Source: DASZBX01 sp035943635
Lineage (GTDB): Bacteria; Actinomycetota; Actinomycetes; Streptomycetales; Catenulisporaceae
Length of the DNA: 64,000 nucleotides
Direction of reading: 5' to 3'
Assembly: GCA_035943635.1 (NCBI GenBank)
Contig: DASZBX010000131.1
Coordinates: forward strand, 48,351-112,350
Program-made: the position numbers and the translations under genes
Shown here: piece after piece, positions 1 to 7,823 of the stretch
How positions within the stretch are numbered: the stretch's first letter is position 1
How the letters are laid out: every line of letters begins with the position of its first letter
Notes under the pieces: model-generated
What the model was told of the DNA's origin: nothing
Seen by the model: only the letters and a program-made list of their open reading frames with translations
Databases searched by the model: none

Positions 1-25
1 CGCCGGGCGGAAGACGGCCCGGCAA

Positions 26-80
26 CTGATGAGTCTACCTCATTAGCTACGCTAAGCAGAAATGGCTTATTCCCCTAAGC
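26..80. promoter_or_regulatory. Cluster of three short palindromes, possible operator/promoter
   Basis: Three inverted repeats sit close together in an AT-richer stretch. Positions 26-46 read CTGATGAG, 5-bp spacer, CTCATTAG (7 of 8 bases paired). Positions 43-55 are TTAGC-TAC-GCTAA (perfect). Positions 65-80 are GCTTA-TTCCCC-TAAGC (perfect). They lie just past the 3' end of the TetR gene and before whatever gene lies left of the window. A minus-strand promoter feeding that unseen gene, with the palindromes as TetR-family operators, is an inference; TetR-type sites are usually 15-30 bp palindromes. A weak termination structure is the alternative. Confidence 0.4.
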
Positions 81-142
81 AACCCTTACCAGGCAAAACC
101 GGCGCCCCGTCCCACGCCTCGGAACGGGCAGTCTTCAGGGCC

Positions 143-715
143 TCAGCCGAGGCCGTGGTGCACGAGATCGAGGGTGCGGGCGGTGACCTCGTCCAGGGCC
201 GCGCCGTGCTCGACCGCGTTCATCCCGGCCAGCAGCAGGCCGCCGATCAGCTCGGCGGTCAGCCGCGGCGCGGCCACTCCGAGGCCGGTCAGCGCGGTGA
301 TCAGCGGGGCCGCGGCCTGGCGGTGCAGTTCGGTGATCCGGGCGCGGCAGGGCTCGGGCAGCCGGGCGGCGCCGAGCGCGGCCATCGGGCGGTGCACCCC
401 GGCCGCGGCCTGGACCAGGGTCTCGCGCACGTAGGCGTCCACCTGCGCGGCCGGGTCGATGCTGCGGGCCATCGCCTCGGCCAGGGCGCCGGTCCAGACC
501 GGGAAGGCCTCCTCGACCACGGTCGCGATGATCTGGTCGCTGGTGGAGAAGTAGCGGTAGACGCTGGACCGGGCCAGGTTGGTGCGCGCGCCGATCGCGG
601 CCGGGGTGACCGCGGCGGCGCCCTCGGCGACCAGGATGGCCAGGGCCGCGTCGAGCAGGGACTGGCGCCGGCGCTCCCGGTGCTCGGCCACGCTGGGCGC
701 GTTGATCTTCGGCAT
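143..715 (-). CDS. TetR/AcrR-family transcriptional regulator
   Basis: 190-residue one-component repressor of the TetR family. Residues 12-60 form the helix-turn-helix domain: an RRQSLLDAALAIL-type helix, then AAIGARTNLARSSVYRYFST, the classic recognition segment with YRYF. The C-terminal part is the ligand/dimer domain and gives no clue to the ligand. The start at 715 is chosen because GGGAGAGG lies 5-7 nt upstream and the protein begins directly before the DNA-binding domain; the open frame runs further upstream but without TetR-like sequence. It is divergent from the DUF2530 gene. Three palindromes lie downstream at 26-80 and may be its operators for a gene beyond the window edge. The family assignment is firm, the target is unknown. 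Confidence 0.9.
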   Translation of the reverse strand: MPKINAPSVAEHRERRRQSLLDAALAILVAEGAAAVTPAAIGARTNLARSSVYRYFSTSDQIIATVVEEAFPVWTGALAEAMARSIDPAAQVDAYVRETLVQAAAGVHRPMAALGAARLPEPCRARITELHRQAAAPLITALTGLGVAAPRLTAELIGGLLLAGMNAVEHGAALDEVTARTLDLVHHGLG

Positions 716-862
716 GGCCCTCTCCCGTCCGCTCGCGCGGGCGAGCGCCCGCTGCAGCAATGGTCGCAGGTCCCCGCCCGGCCGCGGACCGGCCCGGCCG
801 AGAGGCCGCCGCGGGCCGCCCTGACCTCGTCCGGGCGGCGGCGGGCGCCGTAAGCTGTGCGC

Positions 863-1147
863 ATGAGCCAGCCGGAATCCCCCGCCGACGACGCCGCGAA
901 CGCCGCCCAGCCGCCGGCTGCGGGCAAGCGCGTGCTGGAAGTCCAGCCGATGCAGGTGAACCTCAGCCGGATCGTCGCGATCGGCACCGGATTGTTCGCC
1001 CTGGCCTTCGTCGGCCTGATCGCCTTCCATGGCCGGCTCGACCGGGCCGGGCACGCCCACTGGCCCTGGATCGCGCTCGTCGGTGCAGGTCTCGGGCTGC
1101 TCGGGCTGGTCCAGCTGCGCCGGATGGAACGCCCGCGGGCCAGATAA
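863..1147 (+). CDS. DUF2530 small membrane protein
   Basis: 94-residue protein with a Pro/Ala-rich N-terminus followed by two predicted transmembrane helices (about residues 33-55 and 63-83) separated by a short polar loop containing His and Trp, and a basic C-terminal end (QLRRMERPRAR). The pattern VLEVQPMQV...IVAIGTGLFALAF...GLGLLGL matches the DUF2530 family, which is widespread in actinobacteria and has no assigned function. The ATG at 863 lies 6 nt after a TAAGCT hexamer (851-856), so the transcript could be leaderless; a GTG at 857 is the in-frame alternative. It is divergent from the TetR gene with a 147-bp gap. A membrane location is predicted; the role is unknown. Confidence 0.75.
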   Translation: MSQPESPADDAANAAQPPAAGKRVLEVQPMQVNLSRIVAIGTGLFALAFVGLIAFHGRLDRAGHAHWPWIALVGAGLGLLGLVQLRRMERPRAR

Positions 1148-1197
1148 CGATTCGGCTCCATCCGGGCGGATCACGGCGAGTACCGGCGGATAAGCAC

Positions 1198-1226
1198 TCG
1201 GCAAGACGCCGAACCGCACCTATACT
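1198..1226 (+). promoter_or_regulatory. Predicted leaderless promoter of the small zinc protein
   Basis: TCGGCA (1198-1203), a 17-bp spacer, then TATACT (1221-1226) match the sigma-70-type -35/-10 pattern. Transcription would begin about 7 nt later, exactly at the GTG start codon at 1234. This supports a leaderless mRNA, which is common in actinobacteria. It is read from the sequence only. Confidence 0.55.
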
Positions 1227-1233
1227 TTCTGCT

Positions 1234-1440
1234 GTGAAGTCACCACGCTCCGCAGCCAACCGCCCGATGACCGGTGCGGGCGCAGCGCTGTGCCCGGACT
1301 GTGACGGCGCCGGGCTCACCCTGGTGCCCTACGCCGCCTGTTGCCGCGGCGATATGAGCCGGATCGTGGAGACCGCGGCGCTGCGCCAGTGCGCGGTGTG
1401 CCACGGCGAGGGCTGGTACCACCCGAGCCCGGGGCGCTGA
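1234..1440 (+). CDS. Small CxxC zinc-knuckle protein
   Basis: 68-residue protein with two knuckles resembling the DnaJ cysteine-rich repeat: CPDCDGAG near residue 20 and CAVCHGEG near residue 54, about 30 residues apart, with one extra Cys pair (AACC) between them. Such CxxCxGxG units normally bind one zinc ion between two knuckles. The start is GTG 1234, placed 7 nt after a good -10 hexamer; an ATG at 1267 would shorten the protein to 57 residues but keep both knuckles. Coding character is supported by strong G/C at third positions. I do not recognise a characterised homologue; a chaperone-like or RNA-binding role is only a guess from the motif. Confidence 0.65.
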   Translation: MKSPRSAANRPMTGAGAALCPDCDGAGLTLVPYAACCRGDMSRIVETAALRQCAVCHGEGWYHPSPGR

Positions 1441-1497
1441 CCCCGGATCAGCCGAACGGCTACTCGCCCGGCCGCCGACCGGCGGCCGTCAACCTGC

Positions 1498-2325
1498 TCA
1501 GACCGGGTCGACGCCGTACTCGTCGATGACCGGGGTGCCGATGGACGCCGGCTCCGGCTCGGTCACCGCCTCCGAGTGCCCGCCGCAGCCGAAGTCGTAG
1601 GACACCACGTGCCCGTCGGCCGAGGAGTACTCGTTCGCGCAGACCCCGAACTGCTGGCTGAGCAGCCCGGCCACCCGGGTCAGGAAGCCGCAGCTGCCGC
1701 ACTGCGCCGGGGCCGCCTGAGCCATCGGGGCGCCCGCGCCGTAGGTCTGCACCCAGCGCTCGGCGGCCAGCTCCACCCCGGTCCGGGACAGCACCCGGGC
1801 CCGGCCCAGACCGAGTTCGAAGCCGATCAGCGGCAGCGACTCGGCGGCCGGCTCCTCGGGATCCGCGTCGCCGGCCGGTTCCGGGGCCGGGTCGCGCAGC
1901 GGCTTGGGGTCGAGCTCGTCCGCGCCGGTGTATCCGGGTTCGAGCCTGGGGTCGTCGTCCGCGGTCGGCAGCAGGTCCCCGACGCCGATGTCGCCGGCCC
2001 GCAGCCGCTCGCTCCAGGGCAGCCAGCGCGGGGCCAGGATGGCGCCGTCCCCGGGCAGCAGCACGGTCTCGTCGACAGTGATCTGCTTCGAGCGCGAGGC
2101 CCGGGTCAGGGTCACCGCCCAGCGCCAGCCGGGGTAGCCGCGCTCCTCGGCGGCGAAGAAGTGGGTGGCCACGCGCTCGCCCTCGGCCACCACGCCGAGG
2201 TGGGCGCCCACCCGGCCGCGGCCGGCCAGCTCCTCGGCTGCGGCAAGGGCCTGATCGACCGCCTCGGCGCAGGTGGAGTCCGGCGCGGTGGGACGGGGCG
2301 ATCTGGTCCGGGTCATGGCGGTCAC
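1498..2325 (-). CDS. DUF3027 family protein
   Basis: 275-residue protein that I assign to DUF3027, an actinobacterial family of unknown function. The N-terminal half carries GAHLGVVAEGERVATHFF followed by aromatic-rich WRWAVTLTRA and a segment with LLPGDGAILAPRWLPWSERL. A middle acidic Asp/Glu/Pro linker (about residues 130-175) joins it to a C-terminal half with CGSCGFLTRVAG and a later CGGHSE, possible metal-binding Cys/His. The start is GTG 2325, since TACGAT lies 7 nt upstream on the minus strand (leaderless); ATG 2316 is the alternative. It is divergent from the MFS gene. In Streptomyces this gene neighbours the menaquinone genes, as here, but a role in that pathway is not shown. Confidence 0.8.
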   Translation of the reverse strand: MTAMTRTRSPRPTAPDSTCAEAVDQALAAAEELAGRGRVGAHLGVVAEGERVATHFFAAEERGYPGWRWAVTLTRASRSKQITVDETVLLPGDGAILAPRWLPWSERLRAGDIGVGDLLPTADDDPRLEPGYTGADELDPKPLRDPAPEPAGDADPEEPAAESLPLIGFELGLGRARVLSRTGVELAAERWVQTYGAGAPMAQAAPAQCGSCGFLTRVAGLLSQQFGVCANEYSSADGHVVSYDFGCGGHSEAVTEPEPASIGTPVIDEYGVDPV

Positions 2326-2429
2326 ATCGTCGATCGTAGTCGGTCGGCGGGGCTGTGGACACACACGGCCCGGCCCGAGTTGCCGCGGGGGGAGAGACAA
2401 GAACGGTCCGGAGACGTCAAAATGGCTGT

Positions 2430-4355
2430 GTGAGAAGCAGGGGTGGGCGAAAAGACCAGCAGCCGGACCGGCCGGACGTCGCGGCGCAGCACCACGTCGG
2501 GCCCGCGGCCGCCGCGCCGCCGGCCCCGGCGGCGCCCTCCGGCGCGGCCCCGGCGGACCCGGCGGGCGAGACGCTCGGCCCGCTCGGCGGCCCGGCGCGC
2601 GGGCTCGGCCGCAGCGCCGGGGTGGGCTACGATCCGCCGTTCGATCCGTCCGGCGTGTTCGACCCGACCTCGTACCTCCCGTACGGCCAGGCCGCGCCCG
2701 AGCCGGTCGACGCCGTGCCCGACAGGGTGCTGCCCTACCACTACGGGACCGTCCCGCCGGGCGATCCGGACGCCGCGGCCCCGGACCGGGTCAGCGGCCT
2801 GAGCGAGTCCGGCGAGGGCTACGGTCCCGGCGCCACCACCGCGCTGGCCCGGCCCGGCGGCGCGGACCGCGCGGCGGGCTTCGCCGGCCCGGCCGAGTCC
2901 GGACCGGCCCTTCCGCTGAGCGCGGCCGAGACCGAGATCGTGCCGAACCGGGCCCAGATAACCCTGAGCCGCACCCGGATCAGCGGCCCGGACGACGAGG
3001 CCGCGCTGGAACGCGGCCTGCGCGCGGTGCGCCGCTCGGCCGACGCCGCCGCGGACGCCGCGGACGCGGTCTACGGCCGGATCCAGCGGGTCACCCACGC
3101 CGAGGGCGCGGGCGAGTCCGGCCTGGCCCACGTGATCGAACTGCACGCGGTGCTAGCCGCGGGCGACCTGATGGTGACCCTGGCCCTGGCCAACTCGCTG
3201 TTCTTCAGCGTCGGGCCGAACGAGGCCAAGAGCAAGGTCGCGCTGTACCTGGTGGTCACGATGGTCCCGTTCACCCTGCTGGCCCCGCTGATCGGGCCGC
3301 TGCTGGACCGGCTGCGCGGCGGCCGCCGGTTCGCGATAGCCCTGACCGCGCTGATCCGGGCCCTGCTGTGCCTGGTGATGGCCAAGACGATCAGCTCCGG
3401 CAGCTTCGCCGTCTACCCGGCCGCGTTCGGCTGCCTGGCCGCCTCCCGGGCCTACGGGATCAGCCGCTCGGCGGTGATCCCCCGGGTCCTGCCGCCGGGC
3501 AGCACCCTGGTCCGGGTCAACTCCCGGATCTCGATGGCCGCGCTCGCCGCGACCACCGTGGCCACCCCGATCGGGCTGGGCCTGGGCAAGATCGGCACCG
3601 CCTGGACGCTCGGCGCGGCCGCGCTCTTCTTCTTCCTGTCCACCTGGCTCTCCCTGCGCCTGCCCAAGGTGGTCGACTCGAACGAGGGCGAGATCAAGGC
3701 CCAGCTGCGCACCGAGGAGCACGGCGAGACCTCGGAGATAGCGCACACGATGCCCAGCCGGCGGCTGCGCGCGGTCGGGCCGTCCGTGCTGCTGGCGTTG
3801 CGCACGAACGCCGCGCTGCGCGCCTACGCGGGCTTCATCACCCTGTTCATGGCCTTCCTGGTCCGCACCCATCCGCTCGGCGGGCTCAAGGGACTGACCG
3901 CGATCGGCGCGATCGCGGTCGCGGTGGCCGTGGGCAACGGGATCGGCTCCGCGCTCGGCGCCTGGCTCAAGAGCCGGGCCCCGGAGGCGATCGTGACCGT
4001 GGCGATCTCGCTGAGCGCGATCACCGCCATCCTGACCGCCTTCTTCTACGGCCTGCCGATGGTGCTGGTGCTGTCCGGGATGGCCGGGCTGGCGCCCTCG
4101 CTGGCCAAGCTGTCCCTGGACGCGCTGATCCAGCGCGACACCCTGGAGCGGGTGCGCACCTCGGCCTTCGCCAAGTCGGAGACCTACCTGCAGTTCGCCT
4201 GGGTGCTCGGCGGCGGCCTGGCCCTGGTCCTGCCGTCCGACGGCGTGCTCGGGGTGAGCCTGTTGGCCGTGGGCCTGTGCGCGATGGCGCTGTACGTCGG
4301 CAAGCTGTTGTCGGATCTGAAGTGGGTCAGATCCCCGATACCCTCGAAGACATGA
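2430..4355 (+). CDS. MFS transporter with long disordered N-terminus
   Basis: About 641 residues. The first roughly 230 residues are Pro/Ala/Gly/Asp-rich and probably disordered and cytosolic. From about residue 235 a major facilitator core follows: many hydrophobic helices, a loop with GPLLDRLRGGRR that matches the MFS loop 2-3 signature, and a central cytoplasmic loop near residue 420 (NEGEIKAQLRTEEHGE). The substrate cannot be read. The gene overlaps the futalosine hydrolase start by 4 nt (ATGA at 4352-4355), so the two are translationally coupled and the transporter may serve the menaquinone pathway. The start is uncertain: GTG 2430 is chosen as the first candidate after the divergent promoter gap, but the true start could be further downstream in the low-complexity part. 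Confidence 0.8.
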   Translation: MRSRGGRKDQQPDRPDVAAQHHVGPAAAAPPAPAAPSGAAPADPAGETLGPLGGPARGLGRSAGVGYDPPFDPSGVFDPTSYLPYGQAAPEPVDAVPDRVLPYHYGTVPPGDPDAAAPDRVSGLSESGEGYGPGATTALARPGGADRAAGFAGPAESGPALPLSAAETEIVPNRAQITLSRTRISGPDDEAALERGLRAVRRSADAAADAADAVYGRIQRVTHAEGAGESGLAHVIELHAVLAAGDLMVTLALANSLFFSVGPNEAKSKVALYLVVTMVPFTLLAPLIGPLLDRLRGGRRFAIALTALIRALLCLVMAKTISSGSFAVYPAAFGCLAASRAYGISRSAVIPRVLPPGSTLVRVNSRISMAALAATTVATPIGLGLGKIGTAWTLGAAALFFFLSTWLSLRLPKVVDSNEGEIKAQLRTEEHGETSEIAHTMPSRRLRAVGPSVLLALRTNAALRAYAGFITLFMAFLVRTHPLGGLKGLTAIGAIAVAVAVGNGIGSALGAWLKSRAPEAIVTVAISLSAITAILTAFFYGLPMVLVLSGMAGLAPSLAKLSLDALIQRDTLERVRTSAFAKSETYLQFAWVLGGGLALVLPSDGVLGVSLLAVGLCAMALYVGKLLSDLKWVRSPIPSKT

Positions 4356-4981
4356 CGAAGATCCTGATCGTGACCGCGGTCGAGGCCGAGCGCGAGGCCC
4401 TGCTGCGCGGCCTGAGTCCGGCCGGGCAGGCCCGGGTGGACGTGGTCGCCGCCGGGGTGGGCGCCGCGGCCGCGGCCGTGGCCACCGCGGTCTTCCTGGC
4501 CGCGGCCGGGACCGAGGGCTACCGCCTGGTGGTCTCGGCCGGGATCGGCGGGGCCTTCACCGGCCGGGCCGAGCCGGGCGAGCTGCTGGTGGCCGACCGG
4601 ATTCTCGCCGCGGACCTCGGCGTGCAGACCGGCGGCGGGTTCGCCTCGATCGACGAGCTGGGCTTCGGGCAGTCGGTGGAGTGCCTGGCCAAGCCGCTGC
4701 TGGGCCTGGCCGGGTCGTTCACCGGGGACCTGTTGACGGTCAACACCGCCACAGGCACGGCCGGCCGGGCCCGGGAGCTGGTCGGCCGCTACCCGGAGGC
4801 GGTCGGCGAGGCGATGGAGGGCTACGGGGTCGCCCTGGCCGCGCAGCGCTTCGCGGTCCCGGCGGCCGAGCTGCGGGCCGTGTCGAACCTGATCGGCCCG
4901 CGGGACCGGGACGCCTGGGAGATCCCGAAGGCGCTGGAGGCCCTGTCCGCGGCGGCCGGGCCGCTCGTGGAGGAGAACTGA
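4352..4981 (+). CDS. mqnB: Futalosine hydrolase
   Basis: 209-residue nucleosidase of the MTA/SAH nucleosidase fold. It opens with ILIVTAVEAEREALLRGL and contains GVGAAAAAVATA, VVSAGIGGAF and the acidic EAMEGYGVALAAQRF segment typical of the purine nucleoside-binding site. In the futalosine route MqnB cleaves futalosine to dehypoxanthine futalosine and hypoxanthine, a cytosolic step of menaquinone synthesis. Its identity is strengthened by the next gene, mqnD, one base downstream. Its ATG overlaps the MFS stop codon. The length is normal for the family. Other mqn genes (A, C, E) are not in the window. Confidence 0.92.
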   Translation: MTKILIVTAVEAEREALLRGLSPAGQARVDVVAAGVGAAAAAVATAVFLAAAGTEGYRLVVSAGIGGAFTGRAEPGELLVADRILAADLGVQTGGGFASIDELGFGQSVECLAKPLLGLAGSFTGDLLTVNTATGTAGRARELVGRYPEAVGEAMEGYGVALAAQRFAVPAAELRAVSNLIGPRDRDAWEIPKALEALSAAAGPLVEEN

Positions 4982-4982
4982 G

Positions 4983-5921
4983 ATGGCCGAGTTGACTGAG
5001 AGCACTGAGACGATTGAGGTGTCCGGGGTGGCCGGGGCGACCGGACCGGCGCCGGCCGGCCGGCCCCTGTCGATCGCCTACTCCCCCTGCCCGAACGACA
5101 CGTTCGTGTTCCACGCCTGGGCGCACGGCCTGATCCCGGACGCGCCGGGGATCGACGTCACCTTCGCCGACATCGACGTCACCAACGGGCTGCTCGGCGG
5201 CCCGGGCCGGGAATCCGGCCGCGGCCTGGACGTGATGAAGATCTCCTACGCCGCCCTGCCGGACGCCCTGGCCGAGTACGAGCTCCTGCCCTGCGGCGGC
5301 GCGCTGGGCCGGGGCTGCGGGCCGCTGGTGCTGACCTCGGGCGGGTCCGGGGCGGGGGCCGCGGACGGCGCGGCCGACGGCCGTTCGCTGGCCGGGCGGA
5401 CGGTGGCCGTGCCGAGCCTGCAGTCCACCGCCTACCTGCTCTTCCAGCGCTGGATCGAGCAGCGGCTGCCGGGCGGCGCGGCCGACCTGGCCGAGGTCCG
5501 GGTGCTGCCGTTCCACGAGATCATGCCGGCCGTGCGGGCCGGCCAGGTGGACGCCGGGCTGGTGATCCACGAGGCCCGGTTCACCTACCCGGACTTCGGC
5601 CTGACCGCGCTGGCGGACCTCGGCGAGTGGTGGGAGCGGGAGACCGGCGCGCCGATCCCGCTGGGCGCGATCGTGGCCCGCCGCTCGCTCGGCCGGGCCG
5701 CGCTGGACCGGCTGGCCGGGGTGGTCCGGGCGTCGGTCGAGTACGCCTTCGCGCACCCGGACGCCTCCCGCGATTATGTGCTGGCGCACGCGCAGGAGAT
5801 GGATCCGCAGGTGGCGAAGGCGCACATCGCCCTCTATGTGAACGAGTTCACCCTCGACCTCGGCCCGGACGGCCGGGCCGCGATCGACCGGCTGCTCGGC
5901 GGCGGCTACGCGTCCAGCTGA
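4983..5921 (+). CDS. mqnD: 1,4-dihydroxy-6-naphthoate synthase
   Basis: 312 residues, of the periplasmic-binding-protein-like MqnA/MqnD fold. The signature SIAYSPCPNDTFVFHAWAHG near residue 30 is characteristic of MqnD, with TFADIDVTNGLL and MKISYAALP following. A later IPLGAIVARRSLG segment also fits. MqnD converts cyclic dehypoxanthine futalosine to 1,4-dihydroxy-6-naphthoate, the head-group precursor of menaquinone. A Gly/Ala/Asp-rich insert occurs near residue 120. The start lies one base after the mqnB stop, consistent with a single transcript MFS-mqnB-mqnD. The 3' end overlaps the convergent cold-shock gene by 16 nt. Confidence 0.93.
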   Translation: MAELTESTETIEVSGVAGATGPAPAGRPLSIAYSPCPNDTFVFHAWAHGLIPDAPGIDVTFADIDVTNGLLGGPGRESGRGLDVMKISYAALPDALAEYELLPCGGALGRGCGPLVLTSGGSGAGAADGAADGRSLAGRTVAVPSLQSTAYLLFQRWIEQRLPGGAADLAEVRVLPFHEIMPAVRAGQVDAGLVIHEARFTYPDFGLTALADLGEWWERETGAPIPLGAIVARRSLGRAALDRLAGVVRASVEYAFAHPDASRDYVLAHAQEMDPQVAKAHIALYVNEFTLDLGPDGRAAIDRLLGGGYASS

Positions 5922-6289
5922 TCGGCCACCGCGCGCAGCAGCTTGGCCACCTTGCCCGCGGACTCGCGGTCCGGGTGCTTGCCCCGGCGCAGGGTGTTGG
6001 AGGTCTGGTCGAGCACCTTGATCACGTCTTCGACGATCACGACGAGTTCGTCGGCCGGACGCCGGGTGGCGGCCACAACGGAGGGGCGGGCGTCGAGCAC
6101 CTGGACGTTCAGGGCGCTCTCGCCCTTGCGCCCGTCGGCCACCCCGAACTCCACCCGCTGTCCCGGCTTCAGGGCCGCCGTGCCCTCCGGCAGCGCGGAG
6201 GAATGCACGTGGACGTCGCCACCGTCATCCCGGGTGATGAAGCCGTACCCCTTGTCGGCGTTGTACCACTTGACTTTGCCGCTTGGCAC
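5906..6289 (-). CDS. Cold-shock-domain protein with C-terminal extension
   Basis: 127 residues. Residues 1-66 are a cold-shock domain with both nucleic-acid-binding motifs: KGYGFITRDDG (RNP1) and VHVHSSAL (RNP2). The second half is not a cold-shock domain; it is a helical segment with LVVIVEDVIKVLDQTSNTLR and an Arg/Lys-rich stretch, ending AKLLRAVADQLDA. This two-part form is found in actinobacteria next to mqnD. It presumably binds single-stranded RNA or DNA; the function of the C-terminal helices is unknown. The GTG start is preceded by GAGG at 7 nt. It is convergent with mqnD and overlaps it by 16 nt. Confidence 0.88.
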   Translation of the reverse strand: MPSGKVKWYNADKGYGFITRDDGGDVHVHSSALPEGTAALKPGQRVEFGVADGRKGESALNVQVLDARPSVVAATRRPADELVVIVEDVIKVLDQTSNTLRRGKHPDRESAGKVAKLLRAVADQLDA

Positions 6290-6667
6290 CGGACTACCTC
6301 ATCCGTCTCGTCGTGTTTCCGTTCAGGCGCCGCGTTGTACGTCACCCTTATGAGTTAAGGCTAGCCGCCGGAAGCGCTCCGGTCACCATTCTTTGTCTTC
6401 CCCGCGCGGGGCCCGCCGACCCCCTTTTCGGCGCAGTTCACCGGGCGGTCGGACCGGGTCCCGGGCATGGTGGGGCGGGCCTGGGTCTCCGAGCCGATAC
6501 TGAGAGCCCTGATGTCCGATGGCGGTGGTCGGCGGCCGGCGGTCGGTGGTCGGCGGTCGGCGGTCGGCGGTGAGAAGAATCACGATCGAGGCCGTGGCCG
6601 GAGTCGATGCCCGGTCCGCACCGCCGCCCGGTTCGGCACCGAGGCCGGATCCGGGTCCGGTCCGGTT
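6290..6667. other. 378-bp gap: cold-shock gene promoter side and a repeat tract
   Basis: No gene is supported here. The left part, up to about 6400, is AT-richer and holds the upstream region of the minus-strand cold-shock-domain gene. The right part is GC-rich and includes a tandem heptamer tract (6527-6568), then the 3' flank of the minus-strand HAAS-like gene. Open frames crossing the interval are strongly repetitive and show no recognisable domain. Confidence 0.6.
6527..6568. repeat. Six tandem GGTCGGC heptamers
   Basis: Six head-to-tail 7-bp units: four exact GGTCGGC (6527, 6548, 6555, 6562) and two with one change (GGCCGGC at 6534, GGTCGGT at 6541). The tract is intergenic, about 100 bp downstream of the stop codon of the minus-strand membrane protein gene. 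Such simple repeats are prone to copy-number change; no function is evident. Confidence 0.85.
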
Positions 6668-7627
6668 TCAGGACTGGCGGGTGATCCCCCGGGCCAGGCG
6701 CCAGACCAGGTAGCCCGCGGCCAGGATCGAGGTCATCCGGGGCAGGGTGCCGAAGAAGGACGCCGCGCCGGACAGCAGCTCGTCCGCGCTGGCCTTGTGG
6801 CCGCCCCACAGGCCGTGCTGGTGCATCCAGAACCCGATCACGTAGACCAGAAGGGTGAAGACCGGCACGCCGATGACCAGCGTCCACTTCTCCCGCTCGT
6901 CCCAGAACTTCGAGGTGCAGGCGATCAGCCCGGCCGCCAGCAGGATCAGCCACTGGGCGAACACCGCGCCGACCAGGAACAGGCCGATCGCGATCGCCTC
7001 CTGCGGGTGGATCCGCACGCCGGTGCTCCAGGCGGTCCGGAAGCGGTCGGCGGTCGGCGAGGTCGGCTCGTCGTACGTGTGCGAGGACAGCTCGGTCAGC
7101 AGTTCGCCGCCGTACTCCAGGCCGCCGGACTCGATCTGCTCGCCCACGGTCTCCACGCCGTACTCGGCCGCGAACGGGTCCGGGTCCAGGCAGACCTGCG
7201 GGCCGACGGCCGAGCCGCCGAAGTGCCGGGCCGCGGTGTCCGGGAAGTTGCCGGCCGTGCCCGGGGAGGGCAGCGCCAGCCATTCGGCCACCTCGTCGGT
7301 CAGGGGGACCTGCGGGCCGCCGGAGGACTCGGTCAGCCGGGCGCTGAGCCGGGCCTGATACTCCGGGTCGCGCTGCACCTCGGCGTCCACCAGCATCACC
7401 GGCTCGCCCAGCCCGGCCAGGATCTGCCGGAGGGTGTGCAGGTCGGAGCCGTGCCGGGAGCGTTCCTGGTCGATCGTGTCGCGCAGCGAGGTGATGAACC
7501 GGCTGCGCGAGGCCGGGGACAGCCGGCCCGAGGACTCGGTCGCCACCCGGCTCAGGTAGGCGAAGAGGATCTGTTCGGGCTGGTCTTGCGGTCCGGTCGC
7601 CCGACGGCGGGTTGATTCCTTGTTCAC
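6668..7627 (-). CDS. Membrane protein with HAAS-like N-terminal domain
   Basis: 319 residues. The N-terminal 80 residues are helical and amphipathic (ILFAYLSRVATESSGRLSPA, then LRDTIDQERSRHG, then QILAGLGEPVMLVDAEV). They resemble the HAAS or DUF1700-like domain found in actinobacterial membrane proteins and their PadR-type partners; this resemblance is by eye. The C-terminal third has about four transmembrane helices (IAIGLFLVGAVFAQWLILLA, a second next to it, then VIGVPVFTLLVYVIGFW and a last one near the C-terminus). The start at GTG 7627 has GGGGAGG upstream. No PadR gene is adjacent. The function is unknown. It is divergent from cutC. Confidence 0.7.
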   Translation of the reverse strand: MNKESTRRRATGPQDQPEQILFAYLSRVATESSGRLSPASRSRFITSLRDTIDQERSRHGSDLHTLRQILAGLGEPVMLVDAEVQRDPEYQARLSARLTESSGGPQVPLTDEVAEWLALPSPGTAGNFPDTAARHFGGSAVGPQVCLDPDPFAAEYGVETVGEQIESGGLEYGGELLTELSSHTYDEPTSPTADRFRTAWSTGVRIHPQEAIAIGLFLVGAVFAQWLILLAAGLIACTSKFWDEREKWTLVIGVPVFTLLVYVIGFWMHQHGLWGGHKASADELLSGAASFFGTLPRMTSILAAGYLVWRLARGITRQS

Positions 7628-7823
7628 GGCGCTTCGCCTCCCCTGCGCAACGGGCCGCACTCGGCGCGGCACACCTCAGTCTTGTTATATATGCCCCGCA
7701 GGAAAGATTTTCGCACCGGCGCGCGCAAGCGCTTGCGGCGCGCGCTACGCGCCTGGTCCGCCGCCCGATGTGAGCTTTCTCACGCGGATGCGCCCCCGCC
7801 CCGCGCTGTGCCAGGGTTGGACC

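Noticed and set aside
2273..4351. Long open frame overlapping the MFS gene in a second frame
   Set aside because: Its sequence is Arg/Pro/Gly-rich and repetitive, a typical shadow of high-G+C coding DNA; only the final part (from 4352) is the real futalosine hydrolase gene.
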